From positions 1 to 12,617 of the forward strand of contig JAJRXH010000136.1 in the NCBI GenBank assembly GCA_024276395.1: a stretch of 12,617 nucleotides of DNA. The letters run 5' to 3'. The notes under the pieces were generated by a model, which was given only the letters and a program-made list of their open reading frames with translations, had not been told where the DNA came from and did no database searches. The stretch is from an archaeon. Lineage in GTDB: Archaea; Asgardarchaeota; Heimdallarchaeia; Hodarchaeales; S146-22. Positions 1 through 5,982 of the stretch are shown here, piece after piece. Each line of letters begins with the position of its first letter. Positions within the stretch are counted from its first letter, which is position 1. The position numbers and the translations under genes were made by a program.

Positions 1-365
1 CCCACTCAGCCAAGGTGGAACCACTAGATGGCCACATCAGTGGACTAAATGGAACAATTCCGGGAACAATCGGTAATGTTCTCGGCATCCCCACGGCTTC
101 CATCTTGATAGAAGCAGCTTCAGCAGATATCCTGACTGGTGGAAGATTTACTCCCATTGATCGATTCTTTGGAATACTTGCCTCCATCAAGGGACTTGAA
201 TTTCTTTATGAAGTCTTCGGAATCGACAAAAAAGCCATAAACCCCTTAAAAGAAGAAATATCCGAATTACTACCAATTGTTACCGAGGAGCTCAAAGAAG
301 CTCTCAAAGAACCACAAACCACGAGACGAGAGACTAGTCTTGGTGACGAAAAAACATACATCTAA
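1..365 (+). CDS. 3' end of an unrecognised protein (partial, runs in from the left edge)
   Basis: The frame is open from the window edge (codons begin at position 3) and ends in TAA at 363-365. A GTG at 15 is the first possible start, but no ribosome binding site is visible and the frame continues upstream, so this is most likely the C-terminus of a longer protein. The visible ~120 residues hold a Gly/Ile-rich moderately hydrophobic stretch, then a segment reading ADILTGGRFTPIDRFFG, then a charged, probably helical Glu/Lys-rich tail. The LTG-x2-F-T-x2-DR pattern loosely recalls the pre-toxin TG linker domain found just before toxin modules in polymorphic toxins, but only about 50 residues follow it and no toxin fold is recognisable. 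I cannot assign a function. Confidence 0.6.
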   Translation, partial: HSAKVEPLDGHISGLNGTIPGTIGNVLGIPTASILIEAASADILTGGRFTPIDRFFGILASIKGLEFLYEVFGIDKKAINPLKEEISELLPIVTEELKEALKEPQTTRRETSLGDEKTYI

Positions 366-405
366 CAACCGGATTGATTGAAACTTGATCTCCTTTCCTT
401 TACCT

Positions 406-443
406 TTATCATAATGATAAAAATTTCTCGGAATGCTCATTCC
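406..443. promoter_or_regulatory. Two adjacent perfect palindromes upstream of the AbrB-like gene
   Basis: TTATCAT-A-ATGATAA (406-420; 7-bp arms) is followed ten bases later by GGAATG-CT-CATTCC (430-443; 6-bp arms). An AT-rich stretch that could serve as a TATA element (about 443-457) follows directly, placing the palindromes at or just upstream of a likely promoter for the gene at 516. This is a typical layout for operators bound by dimeric regulators. The binding protein is unknown; the encoded AbrB-like protein itself is one candidate. Confidence 0.4.
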
Positions 444-515
444 AAAAAATATCATAAAAAATGCATCCATTCACTCACTTAACACTCATTCAACATCCAA
501 AAGGTGACCCGAACA

Positions 516-803
516 ATGGTAGCTAATAGAAATGAAAAAGTCCCTGAGAAAGAACCGATATTAGTTTTTACTGGAAGAATATCCCGATGTGCTGGTGGAT
601 ATCACGTGAAAGTTCGACCCAGTGATGTAAATGCGCTAGGATTGGAAGGAAACGTGGTCCGAATTGAACTATACCACTTGGAAAGAGTCGAAAGTGTTAC
701 CTCTCCAGAACCAGAAGGAATGATAAAGGAGGAAGATTCAATTGAGCAAGAAACACGACAATTAATGTCTCTTAGTGAATCAATAAAATCATCAAAGAAA
801 TGA
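516..803 (+). CDS. Small AbrB/SpoVT-like protein (95 aa)
   Basis: The start is taken at ATG 516 because GGTGA at 503-507 lies 8 bases upstream; the in-frame GTG at 504 falls inside that ribosome binding site. Residues about 14-53 (FTGRISRCAGGYHVKVRPSDVNALGLEGNVVRIEL) show the swapped-hairpin AbrB pattern: a strand entering with G-R/K-I, a beta strand with a Pro-containing turn, then a short helix ending GLEG and a V-x-I-x-L strand. Such proteins are usually dimeric DNA-binding regulators or antitoxins. The C-terminal 40 residues are acidic/Ser-rich and probably flexible. No toxin partner is adjacent: the next gene is convergent EngB. The palindromes upstream would suit self-regulation, which is inference. 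Confidence 0.65.
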   Translation: MVANRNEKVPEKEPILVFTGRISRCAGGYHVKVRPSDVNALGLEGNVVRIELYHLERVESVTSPEPEGMIKEEDSIEQETRQLMSLSESIKSSKK

Positions 804-805
804 AG

Positions 806-840
806 AAAAAAAACGAGAGCGTGTTCAGAAAAAGAAAAAT
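806..840 (-). terminator. T-rich terminator of the kinase-EngB unit
   Basis: On the minus strand this short convergent gap reads as T-runs (ATTTTTCTTTTTC at 840-828, then eight T at 813-806) just past the EngB stop at 877. Oligo-T tracts are the usual archaeal termination signal. No strong hairpin accompanies it. Confidence 0.4.
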
Positions 841-876
841 GACACACCAGCATAGTGTTCATCCATCCACCATTAA

Positions 877-1572
877 TCAGCGAGAAGAGGGAAACACGAA
901 CACGTCTCTTAGTTTTTCTTTCGAAAAATATTTTCGCAAGTACCGCAAGAACGTTCCTTGAAGTTCATACATTCCGGTTTTATCCTTGTTCGAGAGAGGA
1001 AAAATTGGAATGTGAGAGGGGAGATGCTCCCTAGCCAACTTTAATTCACGTTCCAGCATCTCTTTATCAGAAAATTTATCGATTTTCGTCAAAACTATCG
1101 CAATGAAGCTCTTTTTTGCCATCACTTCCTCAAGAAATTGAACCATTTCTAGATCAATTGGAATGAAGCCTTTCTTCTCTAACCGTAGTGAAACATCTCG
1201 AAACGTGCGAATATCGATCACGTGAAGTGCCAAAATGACTTTCTTTCCATTCTTTTCGAAAAAAGTAGCCATTGCATCGAGAAGCTGATCTTTTTCCTTC
1301 CTAGAACGCGATGAAAGATGCCCCCACCCAGGAAAATCAATGATGGTCAATTCACCTCCAAGCACGGAAAGCTGATTAATCCGTTTCGTGGTCCCTGGAC
1401 GTTTCCCAACTGTGATCTTAAAACGATCAAGCACATCCCGTCTCAATACGTTTCTTAACAAGCTCGATTTTCCAGCATTAGGACGTCCCGTAACCGTCAT
1501 GTACAACGTGTTTTTCTTATCTGGAATGACACGATGAGAATGATGCTTCCAGAACTGAGACACCGAAATCAC
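877..1572 (-). CDS. engB: EngB/YihA-type GTP-binding protein
   Basis: A small P-loop GTPase of the TrmE-Era-EngA-EngB-septin group; EngB members bind the ribosome and assist large-subunit assembly in bacteria, with a less studied archaeal branch. All G motifs are visible: G1 GRPNAGKSS (residues 29-37), G2 PGTT (59-62), G3 DFPGWG (79-84, the Trp/Gly after DxPG being typical of EngB), G4 TKID (162-165) and G5 around SNKDKTG (194-200). At 231 aa it is near the usual family length (about 200 aa), with slightly longer ends. The start is GTG at 1572 with AGGT just before it; a second in-frame GTG at 1563 is possible. It begins 6 bases after the stop of the kinase-like gene, so the two are almost certainly cotranscribed. 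Confidence 0.88.
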   Translation of the reverse strand: MISVSQFWKHHSHRVIPDKKNTLYMTVTGRPNAGKSSLLRNVLRRDVLDRFKITVGKRPGTTKRINQLSVLGGELTIIDFPGWGHLSSRSRKEKDQLLDAMATFFEKNGKKVILALHVIDIRTFRDVSLRLEKKGFIPIDLEMVQFLEEVMAKKSFIAIVLTKIDKFSDKEMLERELKLAREHLPSHIPIFPLSNKDKTGMYELQGTFLRYLRKYFSKEKLRDVFVFPSSR

Positions 1573-1578
1573 ACCTGC

Positions 1579-2247
1579 TTACCAGAATATCGTGAGCATC
1601 ACTGCCACGAACAAGGGAACACCCGCATTATCATCAACCAATTCACCAACAAGAAGCTCCAAAACACTAGATATGAGCGTGATCCCCAACATGAATAGTA
1701 AAGTATCCAACAATGACGAAGGTAGGGTGATGAAAAACAGTTCCCGGAACAACAAGGGAGTTGGATTGGGATTGAATCGATCAATGATGAACAAGGATAA
1801 CGTGCTCATTATGAAGCCACCAATCAAGAAAGCAAGGCTGCCTTCCACGGTTTTCTTCCGAAAGAGAACATGTCTTCCCTTCAAGGAACCCACGAGACCT
1901 GCCATCCCATCACCAAAAGCCATCATAGCAAAAGCAGCCCCAGCTACCCGTAAATCGAAAAAAAGTACCAAGATAAGAACGACAATCACGTAAATCAATG
2001 GTCCAATTAAGATTCCATACCGATGGTCAATCTCTCTAGCCATCGACTCGAACGCAGCCTTCCACATCCTCGGGTTCATGCTCAGAACGGCAATCAACGC
2101 AACCAACACGGCTAATATGGCCAGCCATCGAGGAATGAAAGCTAACACGAAAATCCACGCACCATTTCCTAGATGGACGATCTTTCTCTTTAATTCTGAT
2201 GAGGGAACCATTGACACCACTTCTAAAAAAGAACGTTTCTTTATCAT
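1579..2247 (-). CDS. Dolichol/phytol-kinase-family integral membrane protein
   Basis: An integral membrane protein of the SEC59/VTE5 group (COG0170-type), which phosphorylates polyprenols or related lipids with CTP. Family marks are present in order: RKIVHLGNG near the N-terminus (21-29), GDGMAGLVG (112-120), KKTVEGSLA (131-139), and an acidic C-terminal motif ELVDDNAGVPL (202-212). About six hydrophobic segments separate them, and 222 aa is typical. In archaea such an enzyme could act on dolichol for N-glycosylation or salvage isoprenoid alcohols for lipid synthesis; the substrate cannot be read from sequence. GAGGAT (2255-2250) precedes ATG 2247 closely; ATG 2211 (residue 13) is an alternative start. 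First gene of a two-gene unit with EngB, divergent from TFB. Confidence 0.82.
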   Translation of the reverse strand: MIKKRSFLEVVSMVPSSELKRKIVHLGNGAWIFVLAFIPRWLAILAVLVALIAVLSMNPRMWKAAFESMAREIDHRYGILIGPLIYVIVVLILVLFFDLRVAGAAFAMMAFGDGMAGLVGSLKGRHVLFRKKTVEGSLAFLIGGFIMSTLSLFIIDRFNPNPTPLLFRELFFITLPSSLLDTLLFMLGITLISSVLELLVGELVDDNAGVPLFVAVMLTIFW

Positions 2248-2338
2248 ACATCCTCAAAATGAGTTGATATTCTTTATGCCAATTCATTCTTGGGTCCAGC
2301 AAGACACCACCTTTTTCTCCGAGAGCATTTGTTAACAA

Positions 2339-2350
2339 GATATATATAAG
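2339..2350. promoter_or_regulatory. TATA element between the divergent kinase and TFB genes
   Basis: GATATATATAAG is the strongest TATA-like sequence in the 183-bp divergent gap and reads acceptably on both strands. Used on the plus strand it would start TFB transcription near 2370; used on the minus strand it would start the kinase-EngB transcript near 2319. A second AT-rich element at about 2394-2406 (TATTATATTAATA) could give a nearly leaderless TFB transcript instead. Confidence 0.4.
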
Positions 2351-2353
2351 AGG

Positions 2354-2377
2354 ATCCCCCAAGTGACACGTGGGGAT
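2354..2377. promoter_or_regulatory. Operator-like inverted repeat at the TFB promoter
   Basis: ATCCCC (2354-2359) and GGGGAT (2372-2377) form a perfect 6-bp inverted repeat over a 24-bp span with GTGACAC at its centre. It stands out as GC-rich in an otherwise AT-rich gap. It lies 4 bases after the TATA element, over the predicted TFB start point, where a bound repressor would block initiation. As RNA it would form a hairpin in the TFB leader, so it may act at either level. Confidence 0.35.
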
Positions 2378-2430
2378 GTTTATTTCATATTGATATTATA
2401 TTAATAAAAAATCTAAAAAAAGTGATCCGA

Positions 2431-3366
2431 ATGAACACCCAATGTCAAGGATGCGGAGCAACTGACCTCATTACTACCTATGAAGAAGGATTCATAGTCT
2501 GTGGAAATTGCGGACAAGTGAATGATAGAGTATGGTCATTCGAACCTGAATGTCGCTGGTTCGATGAAGAAGAACGAAGGTTAAGAGATCGCGCTGGCGA
2601 CCCCAGTTCACTTCTCACGATGGCCTTACTGGGATTACCTACCTCCACCTTCACCACGCGCTCTGACTACTTGGGAACTACCATGGAGTGTCAACAACAA
2701 GTAAAATTCGAGCGACTACTTGCATATCAACGATCCGCAAAACAATCACGAAAAAGACACTTCACCCGCATCCGCGAAGAAATCAAGAACATTTGTCATC
2801 AGTTACAACTCCCAGAGTCCATGGTGCAAGACGTCTTGACACTCTACGTCAAGACCAGCCAAAAAGACTTCATTCGAGGTCGATCCAAGCTGCAAGTAAT
2901 TCTTGCACTCATCTTCATCGTGTCGATGAAAAAGGGAATCACCATGGACTTGAACTCCATTGCTCAATATTGGGATCTAGAACCACGCAAGATCCGAAAG
3001 ATGGTGGCAGCCATCCAACAATTACTACACATAGAAATCAAGCCTCGCTGGCCAACTGAGACCAAGGAATTGATTCTCCAACTGGGAACGCAGCTCAAGC
3101 TCACGCCCGAAATCATTGAAACAGCATTGGACATCCATACTATTGCACGAAAAAACGACAAAGAACACCTCCTCGATGGCAAGCGCCCTTCAAGCATTGC
3201 AGCTGCTTGCATCTACTTGGCCTGCCTTGCTAGAAAAGAACGAATCCTTCTCGATCACATGGCCAAAAAAATGAAAATTACTAAGCTCACCCTAAGAAAA
3301 AGAAGCCAATTAATTGCCAGAATCATCAAAGATGCTGGAAACACGCGCCTACAACTCGCCATGTAA
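2431..3366 (+). CDS. tfb: Transcription initiation factor TFB (TFIIB-like)
   Basis: TFB bridges TBP-bound promoter DNA and RNA polymerase. The 311-aa product has the N-terminal zinc ribbon (C5-x2-C8 and C24-x2-C27) followed by a linker/B-reader (about 33-60), then two cyclin-like repeats. The second repeat is well conserved (DGKRPSSIAAACIYLACLAR, 249-268, then a recognition-helix region MKITKLTLRKRSQLI, 281-295). The first repeat is divergent: RGRSKLQVILALIFIVSMKKG replaces the usual Ala-rich RGRxxxxVxAAxxYxACR. The B-reader reads EPECRWFDEEERRLRDRAGDPSS, only roughly like the standard pattern. This suggests a paralogous or alternative TFB rather than the main one (inference). Start ATG 2431 is preferred over in-frame GTG 2422, which lies within the GTGATC ribosome binding site (2422-2427). 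Confidence 0.9.
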   Translation: MNTQCQGCGATDLITTYEEGFIVCGNCGQVNDRVWSFEPECRWFDEEERRLRDRAGDPSSLLTMALLGLPTSTFTTRSDYLGTTMECQQQVKFERLLAYQRSAKQSRKRHFTRIREEIKNICHQLQLPESMVQDVLTLYVKTSQKDFIRGRSKLQVILALIFIVSMKKGITMDLNSIAQYWDLEPRKIRKMVAAIQQLLHIEIKPRWPTETKELILQLGTQLKLTPEIIETALDIHTIARKNDKEHLLDGKRPSSIAAACIYLACLARKERILLDHMAKKMKITKLTLRKRSQLIARIIKDAGNTRLQLAM

Positions 3367-3815
3367 CGATCGCCTACATCACTTCTTTCCATCTCAAAAA
3401 AATGAATTAAGACTATCCAATATAAGATTATCTTCTACACGAAGATTTAGGAAATTGCTGCAAAATAATCCTAAAAGATTCACTCTTGTAGTTGATATCT
3501 TGAAGTATTGGGTCAATTTCCACTAATATATCTCCTTCTTGCAGACCATCTTTCTTTTGGTCCTATATAGGTCTTGATCTCAAGCACTCCTCAAAAATCT
3601 ACATCTTAGACAAAAGAATACAATTCTTTTTTTCATTAATTGATCTTCCATGGACACTTCATCCCTAAGTAACAGAAATTAGTATCATACTCTTGTTGGT
3701 AACTTTTCTTTTAGTTATACTGATGTGTCTCTTCTTTCTAATAAGTGGCAAACTTCCTGAAGTTTGGATGATTCACCACCAATTAAAATGAGTACATGTG
3801 AAGGATGACACCGAA
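3367..3815. other. Long AT-rich intergenic stretch after TFB
   Basis: No convincing coding frame is visible; an overlapping plus frame to 3526 has no family resemblance or ribosome binding site. The stretch holds a small hairpin GACCA-N9-TGGTC (3544-3562) directly abutting the palindrome CCTATATAGG (3562-3571), which could be a TATA element, and a T-rich tract (about 3625-3636) suited to termination. A six-codon frame at 3788-3808 ends inside the ribosome binding site of the zinc-finger gene. I see no recognisable RNA gene. Confidence 0.4.
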
Positions 3816-4007
3816 ATGCCACCTAAAAAAACGTCATGTGCCTTTTGCAAGAAACGGTACAGCACGGTGAGCATTCCAGTAGGCAAGAAGAAGATTCCCA
3901 TATGGGTTCACGAAAACAATCCTGTTTGTCCGATTTGCAAGAAAAAAGACTTCTCATCCAAAAAAAGCTACATACGACATGTACGGGACTACAAAAAAGA
4001 AAAATAA
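3816..4007 (+). CDS. Small zinc-finger protein (63 aa)
   Basis: The start is ATG 3816, with GGATGA (3803-3808) at proper spacing; in-frame GTG 3798 has no ribosome binding site. The protein is very basic. It has two CxxC knuckles: CAFC near the N-terminus (about residue 8) and CPIC in the middle. The second continues as C-x2-C-x4-F-x5-Y-x2-H, close to a classical C2H2 finger whose last histidine is missing (HVRDYK instead of H-x3-H). The four Cys could form one site, or the CPIC knuckle plus His and another ligand a second. Small basic zinc-finger proteins of this kind are common in archaea and probably bind nucleic acid, but no specific function can be given. The 3' end converges on the tRNA gene 18 bases away. 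Confidence 0.7.
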   Translation: MPPKKTSCAFCKKRYSTVSIPVGKKKIPIWVHENNPVCPICKKKDFSSKKSYIRHVRDYKKEK

Positions 4008-4014
4008 GAAGAAA
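3992..4014 (-). terminator. T-rich terminator downstream of tRNA-Tyr
   Basis: On the minus strand, 12 bases past the tRNA CCA end, the sequence becomes T-rich (TTCTTCTTATTTTTC then a T6 run). This is the expected archaeal stop signal. It overlaps the last codons of the convergent zinc-finger gene. Confidence 0.45.
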
Positions 4015-4025
4015 GCCCATAACAA

Positions 4026-4164
4026 TGGTCCCCCGGGGGGTATTTGAAACCCCGACCAATCGGTTTCTACTAGCATCGGCTGACCCATCTTCATTGTAAG
4101 AAACTCTCAGATGGGCGCCATAACGGCTACAGCCGATCGCTCTACCAGGCTGAGCTACCGGGGG
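4026..4164 (-). tRNA. tRNA-Tyr (anticodon GUA) with a 62-nt intron at 37/38
   Basis: Read on the minus strand: acceptor stem CCCCCGG (4164-4158) pairs perfectly with CCGGGGG (4036-4030), followed by discriminator A (4029) and encoded CCA (4028-4026). The D arm is GCTC-AGCCTGGTA-GAGC and the T arm GGGGT-TTCAAAT-ACCCC. Anticodon GTA is at 4130-4128. C1-G72 and A73 are the archaeal tyrosine identity elements. Exon 1 (38 nt) ends at G37 (4127); exon 2 (39 nt) begins at A38 (4064), giving the standard loop CTGTAGA, stem ATCGG/CCGAT and variable loop TGGTC. The intron is 4126-4065. Pairing CTGT (32-35) with GTAG near the intron end gives 3-nt bulges AGC and AAA, matching a bulge-helix-bulge core, although the inner helix beyond it is weak. 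Mature length is 77 nt with CCA. Confidence 0.93.
4065..4126 (-). other. tRNA-Tyr intron
   Basis: 62 nt between G37 and A38. It contains a strong hairpin, CCCATCT (4115-4109) with AGATGGG (4090-4084). It also carries CAGCCGAT (4082-4075), an exact complement of tRNA nucleotides 27-34 (ATCGGCTG). The intron therefore includes a second copy of the 3' anticodon-stem strand CCGAT that competes with the real one at 4063-4059. The boundaries rest on tRNA geometry, not on RNA data. Confidence 0.8.
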
Positions 4165-4585
4165 TCCTTTAGATTTGAGGGGTTTTGTAACACTTCCCCA
4201 AATCTTTTCCCATGTTAAAGGCTTTCACTTCTATTATAAATGATTAATGACATTAGAAACTATCTGGCTCCCACCATACTCATCCTAGTCACATTTTCCA
4301 ATCAACTGTTATTTTCCGACAAAAAAATCATTTAATTACTTTATTTTCGATTCATCAGATCAAAAATCTCATACGTAACCATGATTTTAGAAAATACCAC
4401 TAAGACAAACAAATGGAGAAACATTCATCCATGAAATATTTTGGAAAAAAATTTTAATTCCAAATCCGGCCCTGGGGACCACTAAACGCCTCTTTTTTAC
4501 TTCTATCTTCTTTCCAAAAGAGAAGAACTTAAATGTTAGACATTTTCTCTTTCTTTAGCCAAGTGGGGAAAATTAGTTAGCGGTT
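4165..4585. other. Intergenic stretch upstream of tRNA-Tyr
   Basis: No coding frame is convincing. On the minus strand TTTATAATA (about 4243-4235) is the best TATA candidate for the tRNA, implying a leader of roughly 45-50 nt, longer than usual. An inverted repeat TTTGGAA-N11-TTCCAAA spans 4440-4464 with an AT-only loop; its role is unknown. Several T-rich runs (4493-4516, 4543-4556) could end plus-strand transcripts. Confidence 0.35.
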
Positions 4586-4861
4586 TCATCCGTTGTCTCT
4601 TGACAATTCAAGCATTTTTTCTAGCGATTGCCGGAAATCTTGCACGGTTTCTCTTCTACTCATCTCACTTCCGCTTTTAATGATGATGAACAAAAAGACG
4701 ACAAAAGAAAGTGCACCATGAAGGCTCAACAACAAGCTTGGCGTGAGAAACTCCACGTTTAGGAACAAAAGAAGCGGCACAGGTATCAAAATCTCAAAAA
4801 GTGCTTGAAAGGCTAATGAAAGGAAAAAAACACGTGATTCAGGGAGGTGAAGGCGAGTCAA
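4586..4861 (-). CDS. Small two-helix membrane protein of unknown function
   Basis: A 91-aa frame with two clear hydrophobic helices (about residues 11-34 and 41-62) separated by a short Pro/Ser loop, then a charged, probably amphipathic C-terminal tail (RRETVQDFRQSLEKMLELSRD). I do not recognise a family. The only early start is TTG 4861 with no ribosome binding site in front. The first in-frame ATG is too far inside, after both helices. The frame is the same as that of the upstream CPBP protease and is continuous with it after a single UAG stop. It may be translated by coupling, from the weak start, or by readthrough. The composition makes a real protein likely but not certain. Confidence 0.55.
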   Translation of the reverse strand: MTRLHLPESRVFFLSLAFQALFEILIPVPLLLFLNVEFLTPSLLLSLHGALSFVVFLFIIIKSGSEMSRRETVQDFRQSLEKMLELSRDNG

Positions 4862-4888
4862 GAACGTGGTGACACTAATGGTCTTACG

Positions 4889-5809
4889 CTAAGCAAGAGG
4901 AACGAGACGGTAATTGCGGATAACAAGATAAAAACCAAGGAAAAACAGGCAGACATTTAATAAAATAGCCGTATCCTCAATGCCAAGGAAAAAAGAAGAG
5001 CCAATGAAGTTGAAAAGAGCATGCATGAACCAAATCGTCGTAAGAGATCGTGTTCTTCGGTACACGTAGGCCAAGAACATCCCAGTCAAGGTAGAATTAA
5101 AGAAATGGGTAATGAAAAAGACGTAAGATCCTTCTTGCAAGGCTGCAAGGGCATTTGTTTGTGCGTGAGCAAGTGCAAACAAGATACCTGTCAAGAAGAT
5201 GATGACACCTCCATCGAGACGGAGACGTTCAAGTTCAGAGATGAGCAACACGCGATACAACAATTCTTCGAACAAGGGACCAAACACCACGACCACGACT
5301 ACCAAGAGTGCCATGGAAAACCAACCGGCTCGTGGCACATCTAAAAACATCGCATAGGGATTTCCAGCCATTTCGTCAATGGGAAAGCCAAGAATGAGGA
5401 GAATGAAGAGAAGAATGAACATTCCAATGAATCTAAGAAATTGAAGGATTGACAACTGTCGGAAACCCATGCCAACATCAAGTTCTAGAGTGATGAGTGT
5501 GGTTTTCGTGGAAAAATTACGGTTTCGAAGCCATAGAATGAGAACAGTTAAGAGGAATCCCGCCGCTTGCAAGATGAAATTAATCAGCAAGACGGGAGTG
5601 ATCAAGTCATTAGGGGAAATCGAGATGAGTTTAGAGGTGATGAGCAACCTAGTAATGAAGACCGATATGGGTAGAAGAGCTGATTGAAAGGCTACAACAA
5701 TCATGATCATGCTGATGGGAACAAGCATTGATAACCAAGAAGGAGAAGACCCACGTGATCGAGCACTAGTTTCAGTTGCTTTCGGCATGATGTTTAGTTC
5801 GTCATTCAT
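4889..5809 (-). CDS. CPBP-family (CAAX/ABI-type) intramembrane metalloprotease
   Basis: A polytopic membrane protein of 306 aa with the catalytic signatures of the CPBP group (Rce1/ABI): motif 1 EExxxR as EELLYR (E181, E182, R186), motif 2 FxxxH as FALAH (H215), and motif 3 HxxxN as HALFN (H263, N267). These residues line a metal-activated glutamate protease site inside the membrane. About eight hydrophobic segments are visible; the N-terminal ~25 residues are polar and Ser-rich. The eukaryotic relative trims prenylated proteins, while prokaryotic ones act in peptide maturation or signalling; no substrate is encoded next to it. It starts at ATG 5809, with GGAG 12-15 bases upstream. It ends in UAG, and the next small ORF continues in frame. 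It lies 173 bp from the hydrolase gene and probably has its own promoter. Confidence 0.88.
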   Translation of the reverse strand: MNDELNIMPKATETSARSRGSSPSWLSMLVPISMIMIVVAFQSALLPISVFITRLLITSKLISISPNDLITPVLLINFILQAAGFLLTVLILWLRNRNFSTKTTLITLELDVGMGFRQLSILQFLRFIGMFILLFILLILGFPIDEMAGNPYAMFLDVPRAGWFSMALLVVVVVVFGPLFEELLYRVLLISELERLRLDGGVIIFLTGILFALAHAQTNALAALQEGSYVFFITHFFNSTLTGMFLAYVYRRTRSLTTIWFMHALFNFIGSSFFLGIEDTAILLNVCLFFLGFYLVIRNYRLVPLA

Positions 5810-5844
5810 GGTGTCATCATTCTCCAGTTATCAGCAATTTCAAC

Positions 5845-5858
5845 ATTTCAAGTGAAAT
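5845..5858. promoter_or_regulatory. Palindrome at the CPBP protease promoter
   Basis: ATTTCA-AG-TGAAAT is a perfect 6-bp inverted repeat just downstream, on the minus strand, of a TATA-like GTTAAAGAT (5865-5857). It would overlap the region between TATA and the start point of the protease gene and so may be an operator. The short arms make chance occurrence possible. Confidence 0.25.
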
Positions 5859-5982
5859 CTTTAACTCCTATCCGATGATGTGAAACGACAATGATGATTT
5901 CAGATTAACGATCCAGTCAGTGCCATAACTTTCATCATTCTCCTCAGAAGGAATGAAATGAACTACAGCATCTTGTCAGAAT

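Noticed and set aside
1592..1993. 133-codon plus-strand frame
   Set aside because: It lies wholly antisense to the dolichol/phytol-kinase-like gene, which has clear family motifs; its Lys/Ser/Thr-rich translation matches nothing recognisable.
2036..2362. 108-codon minus-strand frame
   Set aside because: It overlaps the start of the kinase-like gene in another frame and the divergent promoter; no ribosome binding site or family resemblance.
3314..3526. 70-codon plus frame overlapping the TFB 3' end
   Set aside because: It begins inside TFB in another frame and continues into AT-rich non-coding DNA without any motif.
4841..4849. Strong GGGAGGTGA ribosome-binding-like sequence on the plus strand
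   Set aside because: The only frame it could serve (GTG 4865) stops after eight codons; it is the complement of codons in the minus-strand membrane ORF.
5899..5938. Possible C/D box guide RNA on the minus strand (ATGATGA, then CTGA twice)
   Set aside because: A C-like box and two D-like boxes occur in order, but the C' box is poor, the span (about 40 nt) is too short and there is no terminal stem. ATGATGA-like words are common in this DNA.
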